Source: Apostichopus parvimensis (Eukaryota; Echinodermata; Holothuroidea; Aspidochirotida; Stichopodidae). From it: a stretch of DNA of 21,146 bases. Each line of letters begins with the position of its first letter. Within the stretch, counting starts at the first letter, position 1. The notes under the pieces are model-generated. The model did no database searches. It saw nothing but the letters and a program-made list of their open reading frames with translations, and was not told where the DNA came from. Below are positions 12,401-19,007 of this stretch, one piece after another. The stretch covers positions 34,537 to 55,682 of the forward strand of contig KN886190.1 of the NCBI GenBank assembly GCA_000934455.1, read 5' to 3'. The translations under genes were made by a program, and so were the position numbers.

Positions 12401-12551
12401 CGTTTCCAAAGGACAGGGCATGTGTTTTGGGAAGTTTGTGCGCAGCTGGGAACGGGGAAGACTCTGAATTCTCTCCTTGAATGATGGAAAAGTCGTGAGA
12501 GTTCTGTATGCGGCTTCTGTGATGAACTCATCCGGCACAGGACCGTCATTC
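253..12551 (-). CDS. ICE2: ICE2/NARG2, little elongation complex subunit 2 (11-exon gene model)
   Basis: Spliced model, in transcription order: 12551-12212, 11740-11621, 11314-11177, 10980-10882, 10536-10386, 9246-7151, 6075-5946, 5653-5572, 3617-3567, 1731-1642, 419-253. All junctions use GT/AG and every phase matches, giving 1,154 uninterrupted codons; human ICE2 is about 980 residues. Known role of the family: a nuclear subunit of the little elongation complex (ICE1, ICE2, ELL) that supports Pol II transcription of snRNA genes. Sequence support, compared with human ICE2 from memory: an N-terminal helical part, the segment ALTTLIDNHQ...WEIPF, the acidic motif DDITSLETFGVSS, and a C-terminal NARG2_C domain spread over exons 7-12 (LWKIGKLNVCVRGG, SYLLLHH, PWAPLDPNLVLPGKP). 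The extra length lies in a Lys/Glu/Ser-rich linker in exon 7. The start exon and final residues are unresolved. Residue numbers below count from the first full codon of exon 2. Confidence 0.92.
420..1069. other. ICE2 intron 11, unannotated part
   Basis: AT-rich intronic sequence between the last seen exon and the LINE tail. The only local structure is a C-rich run at 895-917, G-rich on the transcript strand. I see no coding signal or recognisable repeat. Confidence 0.6.
1070..1637 (+). mobile_element. 5'-truncated non-LTR retrotransposon (LINE), C-terminal tail and 3' UTR
   Basis: A 136-residue open frame (1072-1482) resembles the region just after the reverse transcriptase domain of CR1/L2/Rex1-like LINEs: QRLYFLRKLKNLRVDKTIM, FYKSLIQSVLMYNIICYFANG, PLFEHCNYNHSGLRLCPPRT, RYRYSFVPNSIHIFN. 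This is followed by a T-rich 3' UTR and a tail ending in repeated ATTCA/ATTCAATTC units (about 1610-1637), typical of LINEs with microsatellite-like 3' ends. The RT and endonuclease regions are absent (5' truncation). It lies antisense in the last ICE2 intron. The clade is not resolved. Confidence 0.75.
1642..1731 (-). CDS. ICE2: ICE2 exon 11 (NARG2_C domain)
   Basis: Residues 1069-1098 plus two bases. SLTDGSYLLLHHPGDPQAFI aligns with SLQEGSYLLSHAAEDSSLLI of human ICE2. The acceptor is GGTGGTTGTCAG and the donor is CACAG followed by GTAACA. The donor lies only a few bases from the 3' end of a LINE insertion on the opposite strand. Confidence 0.92.
1732..3033. other. ICE2 intron 10, right part
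   Basis: AT-rich intron with two homopolymer-like tracts, G-rich at about 1996-2013 and C-rich at 2242-2265. The short open frames here show no codon bias or family resemblance. Nothing else is visible. Confidence 0.6.
3034..3400. mobile_element. Non-autonomous DNA transposon (MITE) with TTAA duplication, T2/Kolobok- or piggyBac-like
   Basis: Flanked by TTAA on both sides (3034-3037 and 3397-3400). The terminal inverted repeats read AGGGTGTGAAGACTCGC on the left and, inverted, AGGCATTGAAGACTCGC on the right. TTAA duplications are known for piggyBac and Kolobok; the TTAAAGG end recalls the T2/Kolobok group. The body is about 360 bases with no open frame. A second, truncated copy lies at 14373-14545 in the same orientation. 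Confidence 0.75.
3567..3617 (-). CDS. ICE2: ICE2 exon 10, 51-base micro-exon (NARG2_C domain)
   Basis: Residues 1052-1068 plus two bases: QPAYATKVLHNIFTKLL, then split Ser. It aligns with the SNLFNILQHILKKLSS helix of human ICE2. The acceptor is TTTTTCTTCCAG and the donor is CTGTC followed by GTAAGT. The phase (2 in, 2 out) fits exons 9 and 11. It is too short to find without the family comparison, but fits exactly. Confidence 0.88.
3802..4316. repeat. 31-bp minisatellite, about 16 copies
   Basis: Head-to-tail copies of a unit close to ATCATGTGTACATACACC followed by ATATGATTTATTA. Most units are 31 bases, with scattered substitutions and a few 29-33 base variants (one degenerate unit near 3967-3996). 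There are no spacers, so it is not a CRISPR array. It lies in ICE2 intron 9. Confidence 0.92.
4551..4931. mobile_element. hAT-type MITE with 8-bp target duplication CACCAGAT
   Basis: The 381-base element starts CAGTGGCGGAGC and ends with its inverted copy GCTCCGCCACTG. It is flanked by the direct repeat CACCAGAT (4543-4550 and 4932-4939). CAGTGGCG-type ends with 8-bp duplications are characteristic of the hAT superfamily. It carries a copy of the double-hairpin module at 4615-4709. It has no transposase coding. It lies in ICE2 intron 9. Confidence 0.85.
4615..4709 (+). repeat. Double-hairpin module, copy a
   Basis: It reads ACTATCTAAGCGCCACCA, then CAGGTTGGCGCGTAGCGTAC, and ends CGCCGGAAATGACCCTTTCC. 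The first hairpin stem GCGCCA/TGGCGC is intact. The five bases GGAGC before GCGCC are missing relative to other copies. Confidence 0.8.
4975..5566. repeat. 12-bp satellite (AGAGTAGTAAAG)n abutting ICE2 exon 9 donor
   Basis: Nearly 50 units of AGAGTAGTAAAG with variants AGCAAAG, GGCAAAG and GTGAAG. A few units are changed in length (around 5118-5180 and 5310-5325). Because the period is a multiple of three and lacks stops, several frames stay open and produce spurious Leu/Ser-, Thr/Phe- or Lys/Val-repeat proteins. On the transcript strand it is a CTTTACTACTCT pyrimidine-rich array starting at the splice donor. Confidence 0.95.
5572..5653 (-). CDS. ICE2: ICE2 exon 9 (NARG2_C domain)
   Basis: Residues 1025-1051 with split codons at both ends: G|GT (Gly) on entry and CA| on exit. 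It reads RIHCQSSNIMNWEILGMDSI and so on, corresponding to HIDAFTSKLFLLEEIT of the human protein. The acceptor is GTGGTTATTGCAG and the donor is TTTCA followed by GTGAGT. The intron starts inside a 12-bp satellite. Reading through the donor meets a TGA at once (CAG TGA), so a retained intron would truncate the protein here. Confidence 0.88.
5946..6075 (-). CDS. ICE2: ICE2 exon 8 (NARG2_C domain)
   Basis: Residues 982-1024 plus one base. It encodes ILPANVVTKLEHQPWFGFEQ, then an SSRMWLKAAFFPHS stretch, aligning with VLPKVEYQACYGVEALTESELCRLW of human ICE2. The acceptor is TTTCTGACTGGCAG and the donor is GAG followed by GTAGGT. The upstream open frame extends into the intron and is not coding. 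Confidence 0.92.
6265..6827. mobile_element. Foldback MITE with about 200-bp inverted arms and TTAA duplication
   Basis: The left arm (about 6265-6470) and the inverted right arm (about 6625-6827) share long runs such as CATTCTAGTGAAATTTG, ATTCAATTCCTATGTACCG and GAGATATTGACAGTTGAAGT. The outer ends read AAGAATAG and CTATTCTT. TTAA flanks both sides (6261-6264, 6828-6831), consistent with a piggyBac- or Kolobok-mobilised element. The centre of about 150 bases is unique. It lies in ICE2 intron 7, so a primary transcript could form a very long hairpin. Confidence 0.85.
7151..9246 (-). CDS. ICE2: ICE2 exon 7, giant internal exon with duplicated acidic motif and start of NARG2_C
   Basis: A 2,096-base exon encoding 698 full codons (residues 284-981). 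The acceptor is TTTCATTATCCAG and the donor is ATT followed by GTGAGT. Order of features: TVVLEDPFMRHHYYPNDAN, corresponding to the human IYINSPLPQKKMTMRERN region; acidic motif DDITSLET at 365-372; basic NRKRKSSP, NLS-like, at 386-393; a second DDITSLET at 404-411. A long low-complexity linker rich in Lys, Glu, Ser and Asp follows, containing two RRLTRxxAKK motifs and a LRKRNVSSGK stretch. The end is LWKIGKLNVCVRGGID, the beginning of the C-terminal domain (human VYKLFSLQDLLLLVR). The linker is probably disordered. Long open frames on the opposite strand here are shadows of its skewed codon content. Confidence 0.95.
9247..10385. other. ICE2 intron 6, no recognised element
   Basis: AT-rich sequence between exons 6 and 7. 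Short open frames (for example 9550-9732) lack any bias or similarity. An alternative donor GTGAGC near 10340 is the only notable signal. I see no repeat family. Confidence 0.6.
10386..10536 (-). CDS. ICE2: ICE2 exon 6 (WEIP-containing exon)
   Basis: Residues 233-282 plus the first base of a Gly codon. It begins TKSLSQEECQDGVDIVISVA after a TTTTTTTCCAAAG acceptor. The segment ALTTLIDNHQ...YPHQWEIPF matches SLFTLLNNHGPTYKEQWEIPV of human ICE2, one of the strongest anchors of the identification. I chose the unusual donor GAAG followed by GTTTGT over a stronger-looking GTGAGC 46 bases further on. Only the first restores phase, as G|GA to Gly, and gives KQEGKNSSSKTVVLEDP in register with the family. 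The stronger-looking site could give an alternative isoform. Confidence 0.87.
10882..10980 (-). CDS. ICE2: ICE2 exon 5
   Basis: Thirty-three codons in phase 0 (residues 200-232), NDVHLLSCKKLNAKKGDI through PPTLEKER. The acceptor is CCTTACACAG and the donor is CGG followed by GTATGA. It is bounded by clean splice sites and reads open only in the frame that continues the neighbouring exons. Confidence 0.86.
11177..11314 (-). CDS. ICE2: ICE2 exon 4
   Basis: Forty-six codons in phase 0 (residues 154-199), from KRLEANRQRVLGYPRLYRMN to LIQSPMYK. The acceptor is TCGTCCAG and the donor is AAG followed by GTAAGG. Similarity to human ICE2 is weak at residue level, but position, phase and length fit the stretch between the N-terminal helix and the WEIP segment. 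Confidence 0.85.
11384..11488. repeat. 105-bp inverted repeat of Penelope-type, hammerhead-like sequence
   Basis: The left arm (11384-11428) and right arm (11440-11488) are near-perfect inverted copies around a loop of about 11 bases. Each arm holds GACGTTTCGATCCTAGCAGG or its complement. This is a recurrent sequence of Penelope-like element terminal repeats, which are known to carry hammerhead ribozyme motifs. Here the GAAAC-GUC core and the stem ATCCTGCTAGGAT are present. The CUGANGA core is degenerate: UUGAAGA in the right arm, more decayed in the left. The same sequence recurs at 16111-16158. It lies in ICE2 intron 3. Confidence 0.65.
11621..11740 (-). CDS. ICE2: ICE2 exon 3
   Basis: Forty codons in phase 0 (residues 114-153), beginning NMHKQIMQEQEEFQKFAKQV and ending EDYLN. 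The acceptor is CTTCCCAG and the donor is AAT followed by GTAAGT. The Glu/Gln-rich helix corresponds to the KKHVNEEVTEFLKF segment of human ICE2 and directly continues HWM from exon 2. Confidence 0.9.
11781..11885 (-). mobile_element. 3' tail of a SINE or LINE ending in (GATT)n
   Basis: The minus strand reads GGCGCTATATAAATGTTTCTG followed by GATTGATTGACTGATC. A GGCGCTATATAAAT 3' end with a short tandem tail is a familiar terminus of non-LTR retroposons in fish and marine invertebrates. Only the tail of about 100 bases is recognisable. It lies in ICE2 intron 2. Confidence 0.5.
12212..12551 (-). CDS. ICE2: ICE2 exon 2 (N-terminal coding exon)
   Basis: Encodes residues 1-113, starting NDGPVPDEFITEAAYRTL and ending KQYKHWM. 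The acceptor is a C/T-rich tract ending TCTTCCAG, and the donor is ATG followed by GTAAGT. One base (G) completes a codon begun in an upstream exon, so the true start lies above 12551. The segment KPGFKFPHYSQL aligns with the KPRVPYPRFS region of human ICE2, which supports the frame. An in-frame GTG and an out-of-frame ATG occur at the exon start, but neither is a convincing initiator. Confidence 0.88.
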
Positions 12552-14372
12552 CTGGAAGACCAGGCAAATGTAAGATTTTATTTGAAAAAAAAGGAAATAC
12601 ATACAACACATGCTGTTGATTTGAAAGAATTTAAGAAAAAAATGCACATGCATGGTTCTGTTTTCTACTGGTCAAGCTCAATCTTAATGTTGACTTCAGC
12701 AAATCATCTGCTGCATACTAATGGCTGGCTGATCAGTATAAGTGACTGGAATGCTAAGTCTAACACAAAATTAGATCTCAAAAAGTACTGGAACACCTTC
12801 TAAACATGATGGAACTTCCAACATGCGATTAGAATCAATATCGACAATTTAAAACACTAACTTTAGATAAATTCATATTGGAGGGAGGAGGTCATGGTAA
12901 AGTCAAGTTTTATCAAGGTTATGAGAGTGCAGTATATACTTTCTTTATTTCAATAAGAAATCTTAAACTACACACATTCCGGTAGGAAGAAACATACAAA
13001 CTTAACCTGCACAGTAAACATATTGACCTTTGCACACTCTGTATTAAATCATGCTAATACCAGCTTTCAAGAACGTACAAATGAGAGACATGTACAGCAC
13101 ATAACACTGGCAGGAGAAACAATGCTTTACATACTACAAAAACACACCACAAAGAGGAGATGTCGTCACTTTCATCATTCGCCATTGTTGGTTGTATATG
13201 ATGAATTCTATTTGCATAATCTGGGAACCTTCAAACTCCAGTTGTTAACCCACAGCAGTACATCAGCCATGTAAATTAAACAAATGTTACAGCAGCAAGG
13301 GCCTGAATAAAAAAAACAAAGTAAAAAAACAAAAAAAGAATGTATAAAGGGCAATACAATATTTACACATCATATTGCAGTTGTTCAATTATGTATCAAA
13401 GCTAGGTATCATCATATCATGTGTACATTATTCGTTAAGAAAACAATACGGTGATGGTGTCAAAAAGGTTTTCCTAAGGTCACAATGTGACATGCTCACT
13501 TCCTTCACAGCTTAACATGCTGTTCCCAGCATAAGGCGAATGCACAGGTCTGTTCCAGCAAAACATGGGTTGTGGGTGACATTTTTTTTGGTCAAAGGAC
13601 ATCAGATGTCAACACTTATCTTTGTCCTTAACACTTAATAATAATGTTGAGTTATGAATTTCATGTCAGTAGAAATACTTGTTAGTTAGGAATTATGGAT
13701 AGTTGTACTCTGTACTGACCTCCTTTCCATTCTAGGTGCTATTGACACTGATTATGTCATACTTCATATTCATACCTCCTGTACATTAGGATAGCTGACA
13801 GACTAATACACTGGTGTTAAATACATCATATACATGAACCCTCAGCTCCACATATTCATGGTTGAAACTTGAACTATTAGATAGTATATTTTAGTTGCCT
13901 TTAGTGACTACTCTCATCAGGGGTAAGTGAAGGCAGCGAGCGATGTTCTTAAGTATTGTGACTGTTGTAGGGTTAACTTAAAGAAAGTACCACTTGAACG
14001 TACACACTAGAGTGTGAAATTTTGTGAATGCACAATTCATTTATATGCTATCCTTCAATCATTAAATAGATGTGCTTAATTTGTTACCAGTTATAATTAC
14101 CGAAAGTTGTACAATTTTCATGACAGGATGTTGATCAACCATTCTGGATGTTCAGTTCCTAAGGCCATGAGATCAAACCACAAACTATACGGTTGGGCTT
14201 ACCATTAGCAATTTTTAAGGATGCATAACCGAAAAAAGTGGTAGGGTAGGGTTGTAGCTGGGGTTGTTTTAGTAGTAGGCTCCCAATTCCATTTCTGTTA
14301 ACAGTTTAGTGGAGCAAATAAATTGTGGTGGAGCACACACAGCATGTGGTGGTAAGGGATTCAGAGTTTCAC
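12552..14372. other. Region upstream of ICE2 exon 2, mostly featureless
   Basis: AT-rich with several short open frames that show no family resemblance. The polypyrimidine tract and acceptor for exon 2 lie at 12552-12600. Apart from the possible four-codon first exon at 13720-13730, nothing is supported. Confidence 0.55.
13720..13730 (-). CDS. ICE2: Candidate ICE2 first coding exon (ATG plus eight bases)
   Basis: The minus strand reads ATG GAA AGG AG followed by GTCAGT. It ends with two bases, exactly the phase exon 2 needs, and joining gives MERRNDGPVPDEF. No promoter, Kozak support or homology backs it, and many other short ATG-donor pairs could serve. Offered only as a phase-compatible hypothesis. 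Confidence 0.2.
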
Positions 14373-14545
14373 TTAAAGGGTGTGAAGACTCGCGCACAAA
14401 GAAATGTCTCATGCCGGTATTCCGACCTAGTTTCGAATGGGTGTAACAGAAGTGTTAGACACCACCATCGATCCCAGAAAATACACACACAGCTAGCTAC
14501 TGTCGGTAATTAGACACTAGTGTACAGTCAATACATACAGCCACG
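14373..14545. mobile_element. Truncated second copy of the TTAA MITE
   Basis: It begins TTAAAGGGTGTGAAGACTCG and matches 3034-3207 over its whole length in the same orientation, with scattered substitutions and small indels. Similarity stops at 14545, so the right terminal repeat is missing. The short plus-strand open frame overlapping it (14325-14513) is not a gene. Confidence 0.85.
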
Positions 14546-15400
14546 CTCGGTGGGATGCAGGGTTAATACCCTAACAGAGGCCCAGGGGAGAGTGCTGCTG
14601 AAAGTTCTCTTTTGTTGTACAGCTCTTTAGGGTTAGTGATGTATCTTATTATCACAAAATTTGATTAATACTTTTCGTAAAGTTGTCATGGTGATCAACA
14701 CATAAATCAAGTCAATCAAAACTAAAACACTATGGATAGACATTACGTAGGGGTGTGAAAGTTCTGTCTGTGGCATTATGGAAAAACATTAGATATTTCC
14801 TATGTTAAAGCGATAGTAGTTTGCTTCATGATTGTTGTGAGATTTAACACGAATGTATATGTGTGGCCATTTAACAGAATTTTCTGTTATATTTATGTGA
14901 CCAGACGTCCTTGATTTCCGGGGACAGTAACAGGAGTTTGATTTGATGTACGGTCACCGGATTACAAGTGTCCCCAGATTTTATATACTGTACTGTCTCG
15001 GGGATATCCCTGAATTTGTGAATCGGTCATTAATCAATTTCAATTTGATCTGCTTGGCTTTCCAGACATAGAAGCAACTTTAACATTTATGCTTTGATTA
15101 TTTACAAAATACATTTAAGACTCACAAATGAGGGCATCTCATATCATTGAATAATTTCAATGATTGTATTTCACATGAATTACATCTTTCTGAATTTAGT
15201 GATAAATAATAAGGAGACTCCAAGTTGCCTTTCAAGGTTTTGCATTGTATTTTATACCTTGGGTAAAGAACCTGTTCCAGGATGAAGTTATTAAAACTTG
15301 AGCATTTGAACAACATCCTTGAAACATAGACTCACCAAAACACTCTCGTAGGCTTTCAAAATTCCAACTTCCTTTTCAGTGTATACTAGTTTCCATTTCA

Positions 15401-15433
15401 GGGGGGGTGGGGGCGGGTGGTGTGGGGTGGGGG
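15401..15433 (+). other. G-quadruplex candidate
   Basis: Runs of G7, G5, G3, G4 and G5 separated by one to five bases on the plus strand. This meets the usual sequence rule for an intramolecular quadruplex. No functional context is known. Confidence 0.6.
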
Positions 15434-15808
15434 AATATCAACATCATGTCACCTGATTTATTGAATAAAATAATGGTCAATATACTATTACTACTGTAGT
15501 TATATGTACTTTATACCATACATACAAGGAACTGCATAGAGAGTTGACTGATAGTTTAATCAGCTTGGATGGTAACAGAGAAAGGAGATAACTACAGACA
15601 ATGACACCTGGCATTATGACAAGCACCTGAACTTATAATTAATATTAGAAAATTTGTCACATTTTGACCACTTTTGCAGCAATAGGGCTAACATAGATTA
15701 GGCTATAGGATACGTATTACTGTTGGCCTCTAGCCTAACATGGTATGTGCAACAGTTTAAGTTCTCGGTTCGTGTCATGATAAGGCATAGGCCTACTTAC
15801 TTACTTAC

Positions 15809-15872
15809 GTCAAGCCGGCTACAGATTTAGGGTACGCCTAGTGCGCAATTGAGCATGCCCCAAAATATATAA
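15809..15872 (-). promoter_or_regulatory. Possible TATA box and non-coding first exon
   Basis: The minus strand carries TTTATATATTTTG (TATA-like, 15866-15872). About 30 bases downstream begins a short stretch ending in a strong donor, GAC followed by GTAAGTAAGTAAG, at 15808. This could be a 5' UTR exon of ICE2 or of an unseen transcript. The evidence is compositional only. Confidence 0.15.
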
Positions 15873-16105
15873 AGAAATAATACATTTTCAACAGCAGATT
15901 GCACAAAGTACCCTTATTTGACATGTTTCTTCAACCGCTTTACCAACGAAGACACCATCGTCTTTAACGTAAGTTGATTATTGTTCGCGCAACTGTGCAT
16001 CTGATCAATGAGCTACCACAGGAGGGAGGGAACATAGAACTTAAACATTTCCTATTTCTACGCTCACTTTCATACACCAGTGTAATGCAGGGAGCGTGCA
16101 GTTGT

Positions 16106-16158
16106 AAAAGTTGGCCTGACGTTTCGATCCTAGCAGATCTTCTTCATGAGGCTAAATG
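16106..16158 (-). mobile_element. Penelope-like element terminal repeat fragment (hammerhead-like)
   Basis: The minus strand reads CATGAAGAAGATCTGCTAGG followed by ATCGAAACGTCAGGCCAACTT, the same sequence as in the inverted repeat at 11384-11488. The core differs from CUGAAGA by an A in the C3 position, so self-cleavage is doubtful. It lies downstream, in the same orientation, of the Penelope coding remnant at 17126-17395, consistent with being its 3' terminal repeat. Confidence 0.55.
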
Positions 16159-16252
16159 ACGACTAATAGTAACAGAAGGGACAAATACACTCACAGATTA
16201 CAGACAGATCAATGAGCATGGTGAACACAAAGAGATGTAAGAGGATTAGTAG

Positions 16253-16798
16253 CAGGGGCGGATGCAGGATTTTTGACAGGGGGGGGGGTCTGACTGGTCC
16301 AGCCGCGCCTGAACGTAAGACTATCTAAGCGGAGCGCCACCATCGGTTGGCGCGGAGCGTACCAGAAAATTTTTGGCTTTACAAACCCCCCAGATGGCCG
16401 GAAACGGCACTTCCCGAGTATTCTAAGCTGCATGTACCTAGCCTGAAAATATGGATCTCATGTCTGCAATTTCTCAATTGATGAGAAAAAAACTACTCAG
16501 TTTTGAAACTACTCAGTCTCATGAAGAATTCGCTGGCGCATCCTATGCAGCCTACCGCTCTGCCACCTCACCGCCCAAAAAAATTCGAACACCACCTCAA
16601 TTTTGAAACTTTTCGGTCTGAAAATTGAGATTTTTAGGCATTTTTGGCACGTGTAGCACGCGTGCACACTATAGTTCATTTGACGGAAAAGACACACCTG
16701 GCTGACTTGTAAGGATAACCGCCCTTCTGACGTCCTACATGTTTAAAATTGGCGTTTAATTTAATTATTTTTTTCTCCCTCTCTTTTTTTCTCTCTCT

Positions 16799-16835
<37 letters not shown>

Positions 16836-16890
16836 GGCCGAGAGCAGGGGGGGGTCCGGACCCCCTGGACCCCCCCTGGATCCGCGCCTG
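16253..16890. mobile_element. hAT-like miniature element with 5-bp target duplication AGTAG
   Basis: The left end CAGGGGCGGATGCAGG and the inverted right end CAGGCGCGGATCCAGG match at 14 of 16 bases. The element is flanked by AGTAG on both sides (16248-16252, 16891-16895). It contains the double-hairpin module (16320-16418), a long T/CT tract (16767-16835) and G and C tracts near the ends. There is no transposase. The ends look hAT-like but the duplication is five bases rather than eight. It sits between the Penelope coding remnant and its terminal repeat. Confidence 0.75.
16320..16418 (+). repeat. Double-hairpin module, copy b
   Basis: Contains GCGCCACCATCGGTTGGCGC, with a perfect 6-bp stem, and GCCGGAAACGGC, a GCCG/CGGC stem closing a GAAA loop. 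It is nearly identical to copy e. Confidence 0.85.
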
Positions 16891-17119
16891 AGTAGGGATG
16901 GAGAGAAGAAGAAAGAAAGAAACCAACAGGGCAAGAGGAGAGGTAGGAGATAAAGAGAGGATTAAGGGAAGAGAGTAGGGAATAAACTAGAGAAGGACAG
17001 AGACAGAAAGGTGTTGAGAAAAAAGGGTGGAAGAGAGCTACGAGAAGAGATATGTGACAAGGCGGGGGGGGGGGACAAGGGGAGATGGAGAGGGGCGGAC
17101 AGAAGAAAAGTTAGTCATG

Positions 17120-17395
17120 TCGTTCCTAAATGTTGAGCAAATGAGTTTGAATGGTGCGAAGGCGTTGTATCCACAGTCTCTGCTTATTCGTACTAGGTCA
17201 GGACGGCTACCTAAGGATTCAATCCCTTGTAGAGTCATGTCATTGATGGTATAGTTGGGAAGGTTAAAATGTTCTCCAATCGGGGTCTCGGTCCTCATGG
17301 TGTTGATTGTGGATCTATCTTGAGGGTGGTTTTGGTTTCTCCAACATACTGGATGCTGCAAACTCTACAAGAGATCAGATATCGCTTAAGAAGTT
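17120..17395 (-). pseudogene. Penelope-like element remnant: GIY-YIG endonuclease C-terminus, frameshifted
   Basis: Three minus-strand pieces in different frames read in order: LISCRVCSIQYVGETKTTLK (the GIY-YIG start), then TPIGEHFNLPN...LQGIESLGSRPDLVRI, then KQRLWIQRLRTIQTHLLNI and a stop at 17128-17126. These match the usual C-terminal endonuclease of Penelope-like retroelements. Shifts between pieces show the copy is dead. No reverse transcriptase is recognisable upstream (17396-18213). Confidence 0.8.
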
Positions 17396-18213
17396 AGAAT
17401 GGGTAAATAAGGGCGTGGTGAGAGGCAATGGTCTGTCTCCAGTGATGATGAATAAACCCTTGCCAGAAGTTACGACGATCGCGTGGTTTCATGGCGTTGG
17501 CGTACAGTAGTATATGACGTCACTTAATGACGCCATTTCATAAATATTCAACAGGTATCAAAGTAACCCCATAACGTCACACCACCCACACACACATCCA
17601 GCTACACACATTCGTTTAGTGCAATAAAGCACATTTAACTCTCTGAATAGTTAATGATTTTAAGAACCCGGAATTCTACCGAAAATATACGAAATTCTAA
17701 TGCACATTTCACATTTTAAAGGTTGTGGCCTTTCTCTTTGTTAATTATGTTGTTTATTATTTTTTAGTTTGTTTGTTGCATGTTTTCAGTCGCCATCATT
17801 CTTTTTAATACTTGGATATTAAAGAGAATGAAATAACTTACCGTGATGGTCTAACAGTCGGGTGGATTTAATGTAATTTAAGGCGTTTCAGAAATTCCTG
17901 GGTAAAACTGGAAGATTCCTACGCGAGAGCTGGTAGATGGTTAGGGGAGTACTATATGCTTAACTTTGACCTCTCCTATATAGCTAAAAACCTAAATAGT
18001 CATGGTACGTAGACGCTTAGGACTCATGGATTATTAAATCACAAGAATGCACAGGTTATAGGAGAGGAGAAAACTCACTCAAATACCCCCCCCCCCCCGC
18101 ATTATGCGGTAAATCAATAGCGCTAGTTTTTTGGTTGTTGCAACCGATTTAGTCAATCAAAATAACGTGGTGGTATGCATAAGTCGCATATATTGAGCGA
18201 GAGGACTTGTACT
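17396..18213. other. No recognised gene; flank of Penelope remnant
   Basis: AT-rich sequence without codon bias. A C-homopolymer lies at about 18086-18098. It may contain further decayed Penelope sequence on the left, but I cannot read any conserved motif. Confidence 0.5.
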
Positions 18214-18255
18214 CAGGGACGTATCCAGGATTTTCTAACCCGGGGGGCGCGAATT

Positions 18256-18354
18256 ACTATCTAAGCGGAGCGCCACCATCGGTTGGCGCGCAGCGTACAA
18301 GCAAATTTCTGGTTTTAATACCCCCCAGATCACCGAAAATGGCACTTCTCGGGC
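18256..18354 (+). repeat. Double-hairpin module, copy c
   Basis: The first hairpin is intact (GCGCCACCATCGGTTGGCGC). The second is changed to ACCGAAAATGGC. It shares CCCCCCAGAT and GGCACTTC with copies b and e. Confidence 0.82.
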
Positions 18355-19007
18355 TTGAAATGACCAACAAGATGTACACTTTTTCCTGAGAACCAAGAAT
18401 TTTCCCAATAGTTTTTTTTCCCATCCATAACCTTTTTGAAGATTGTCACCAGTCACACATCATGGTCGACCTCATCGCATCTCCTGTGGATCATTGCATT
18501 TTGTAGGTGATTCTACGTCGCGACCCACAATACCCGTCAGCCCCACTTTTCAAGGTTTTAAGCCCATTATTCGTTCAAAATTTGAAAATTCACAATTCTC
18601 GTGAATAAATTCACTTCAAAACATACCCATAATGTTGCACAAAATTTCATCTATGGACAACCAATATAGAAAAACCTCCTTCAACCCCTAACAGACCGGT
18701 CAAAATTGCACGAGTAGAGGGAAGTATGATGAAGAATGGTGGTCAGGGAATTTCGAAAATTCAGACACAGTTAATTTATTGGTGTACAAATATTAAAACC
18801 TCTTATAACGGCTACTATAAAACTTCGTTGAAGGAAATACCAGATATTTCCGAAACCGAACACTACACACATCTACAGTGTGGAGGCTGTTCATCCCCGG
18901 AACGCGATTTCCATGCTCACTGATATGATGTGATATCTACTGTTTGCGAATAATCGAAATAAGACTGAAATAAGTAACTATTATCTGTTTATTTTGCAAT
19001 GCTCTAC

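Larger units (their letters stand above)
14546..16105. other. Featureless stretch with one strong G-rich run
   Basis: No coding or mobile element is recognised. It contains a run of G tracts at 15401-15433 (G-quadruplex candidate) and an ACTTACTTACTTAC array near 15795. A moderately GC-rich patch at 14903-15005, with inverted fragments such as CCGGGGACAGT and CTGTCTCGGGG, may be an old repeat. Confidence 0.5.

Noticed and set aside
12397..12609. Minus-strand 70-codon frame overlapping ICE2 exon 2
   Set aside because: Different frame from the homologous ICE2 reading and crosses its splice acceptor.
13023..13274. 83-codon plus-strand open frame
   Set aside because: No codon bias, domain or splice context; similar short frames occur at random in this AT-rich stretch.
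14325..14513. 62-codon plus-strand open frame
   Set aside because: Mostly inside a truncated MITE copy; the sister copy at 3034 does not keep the frame.
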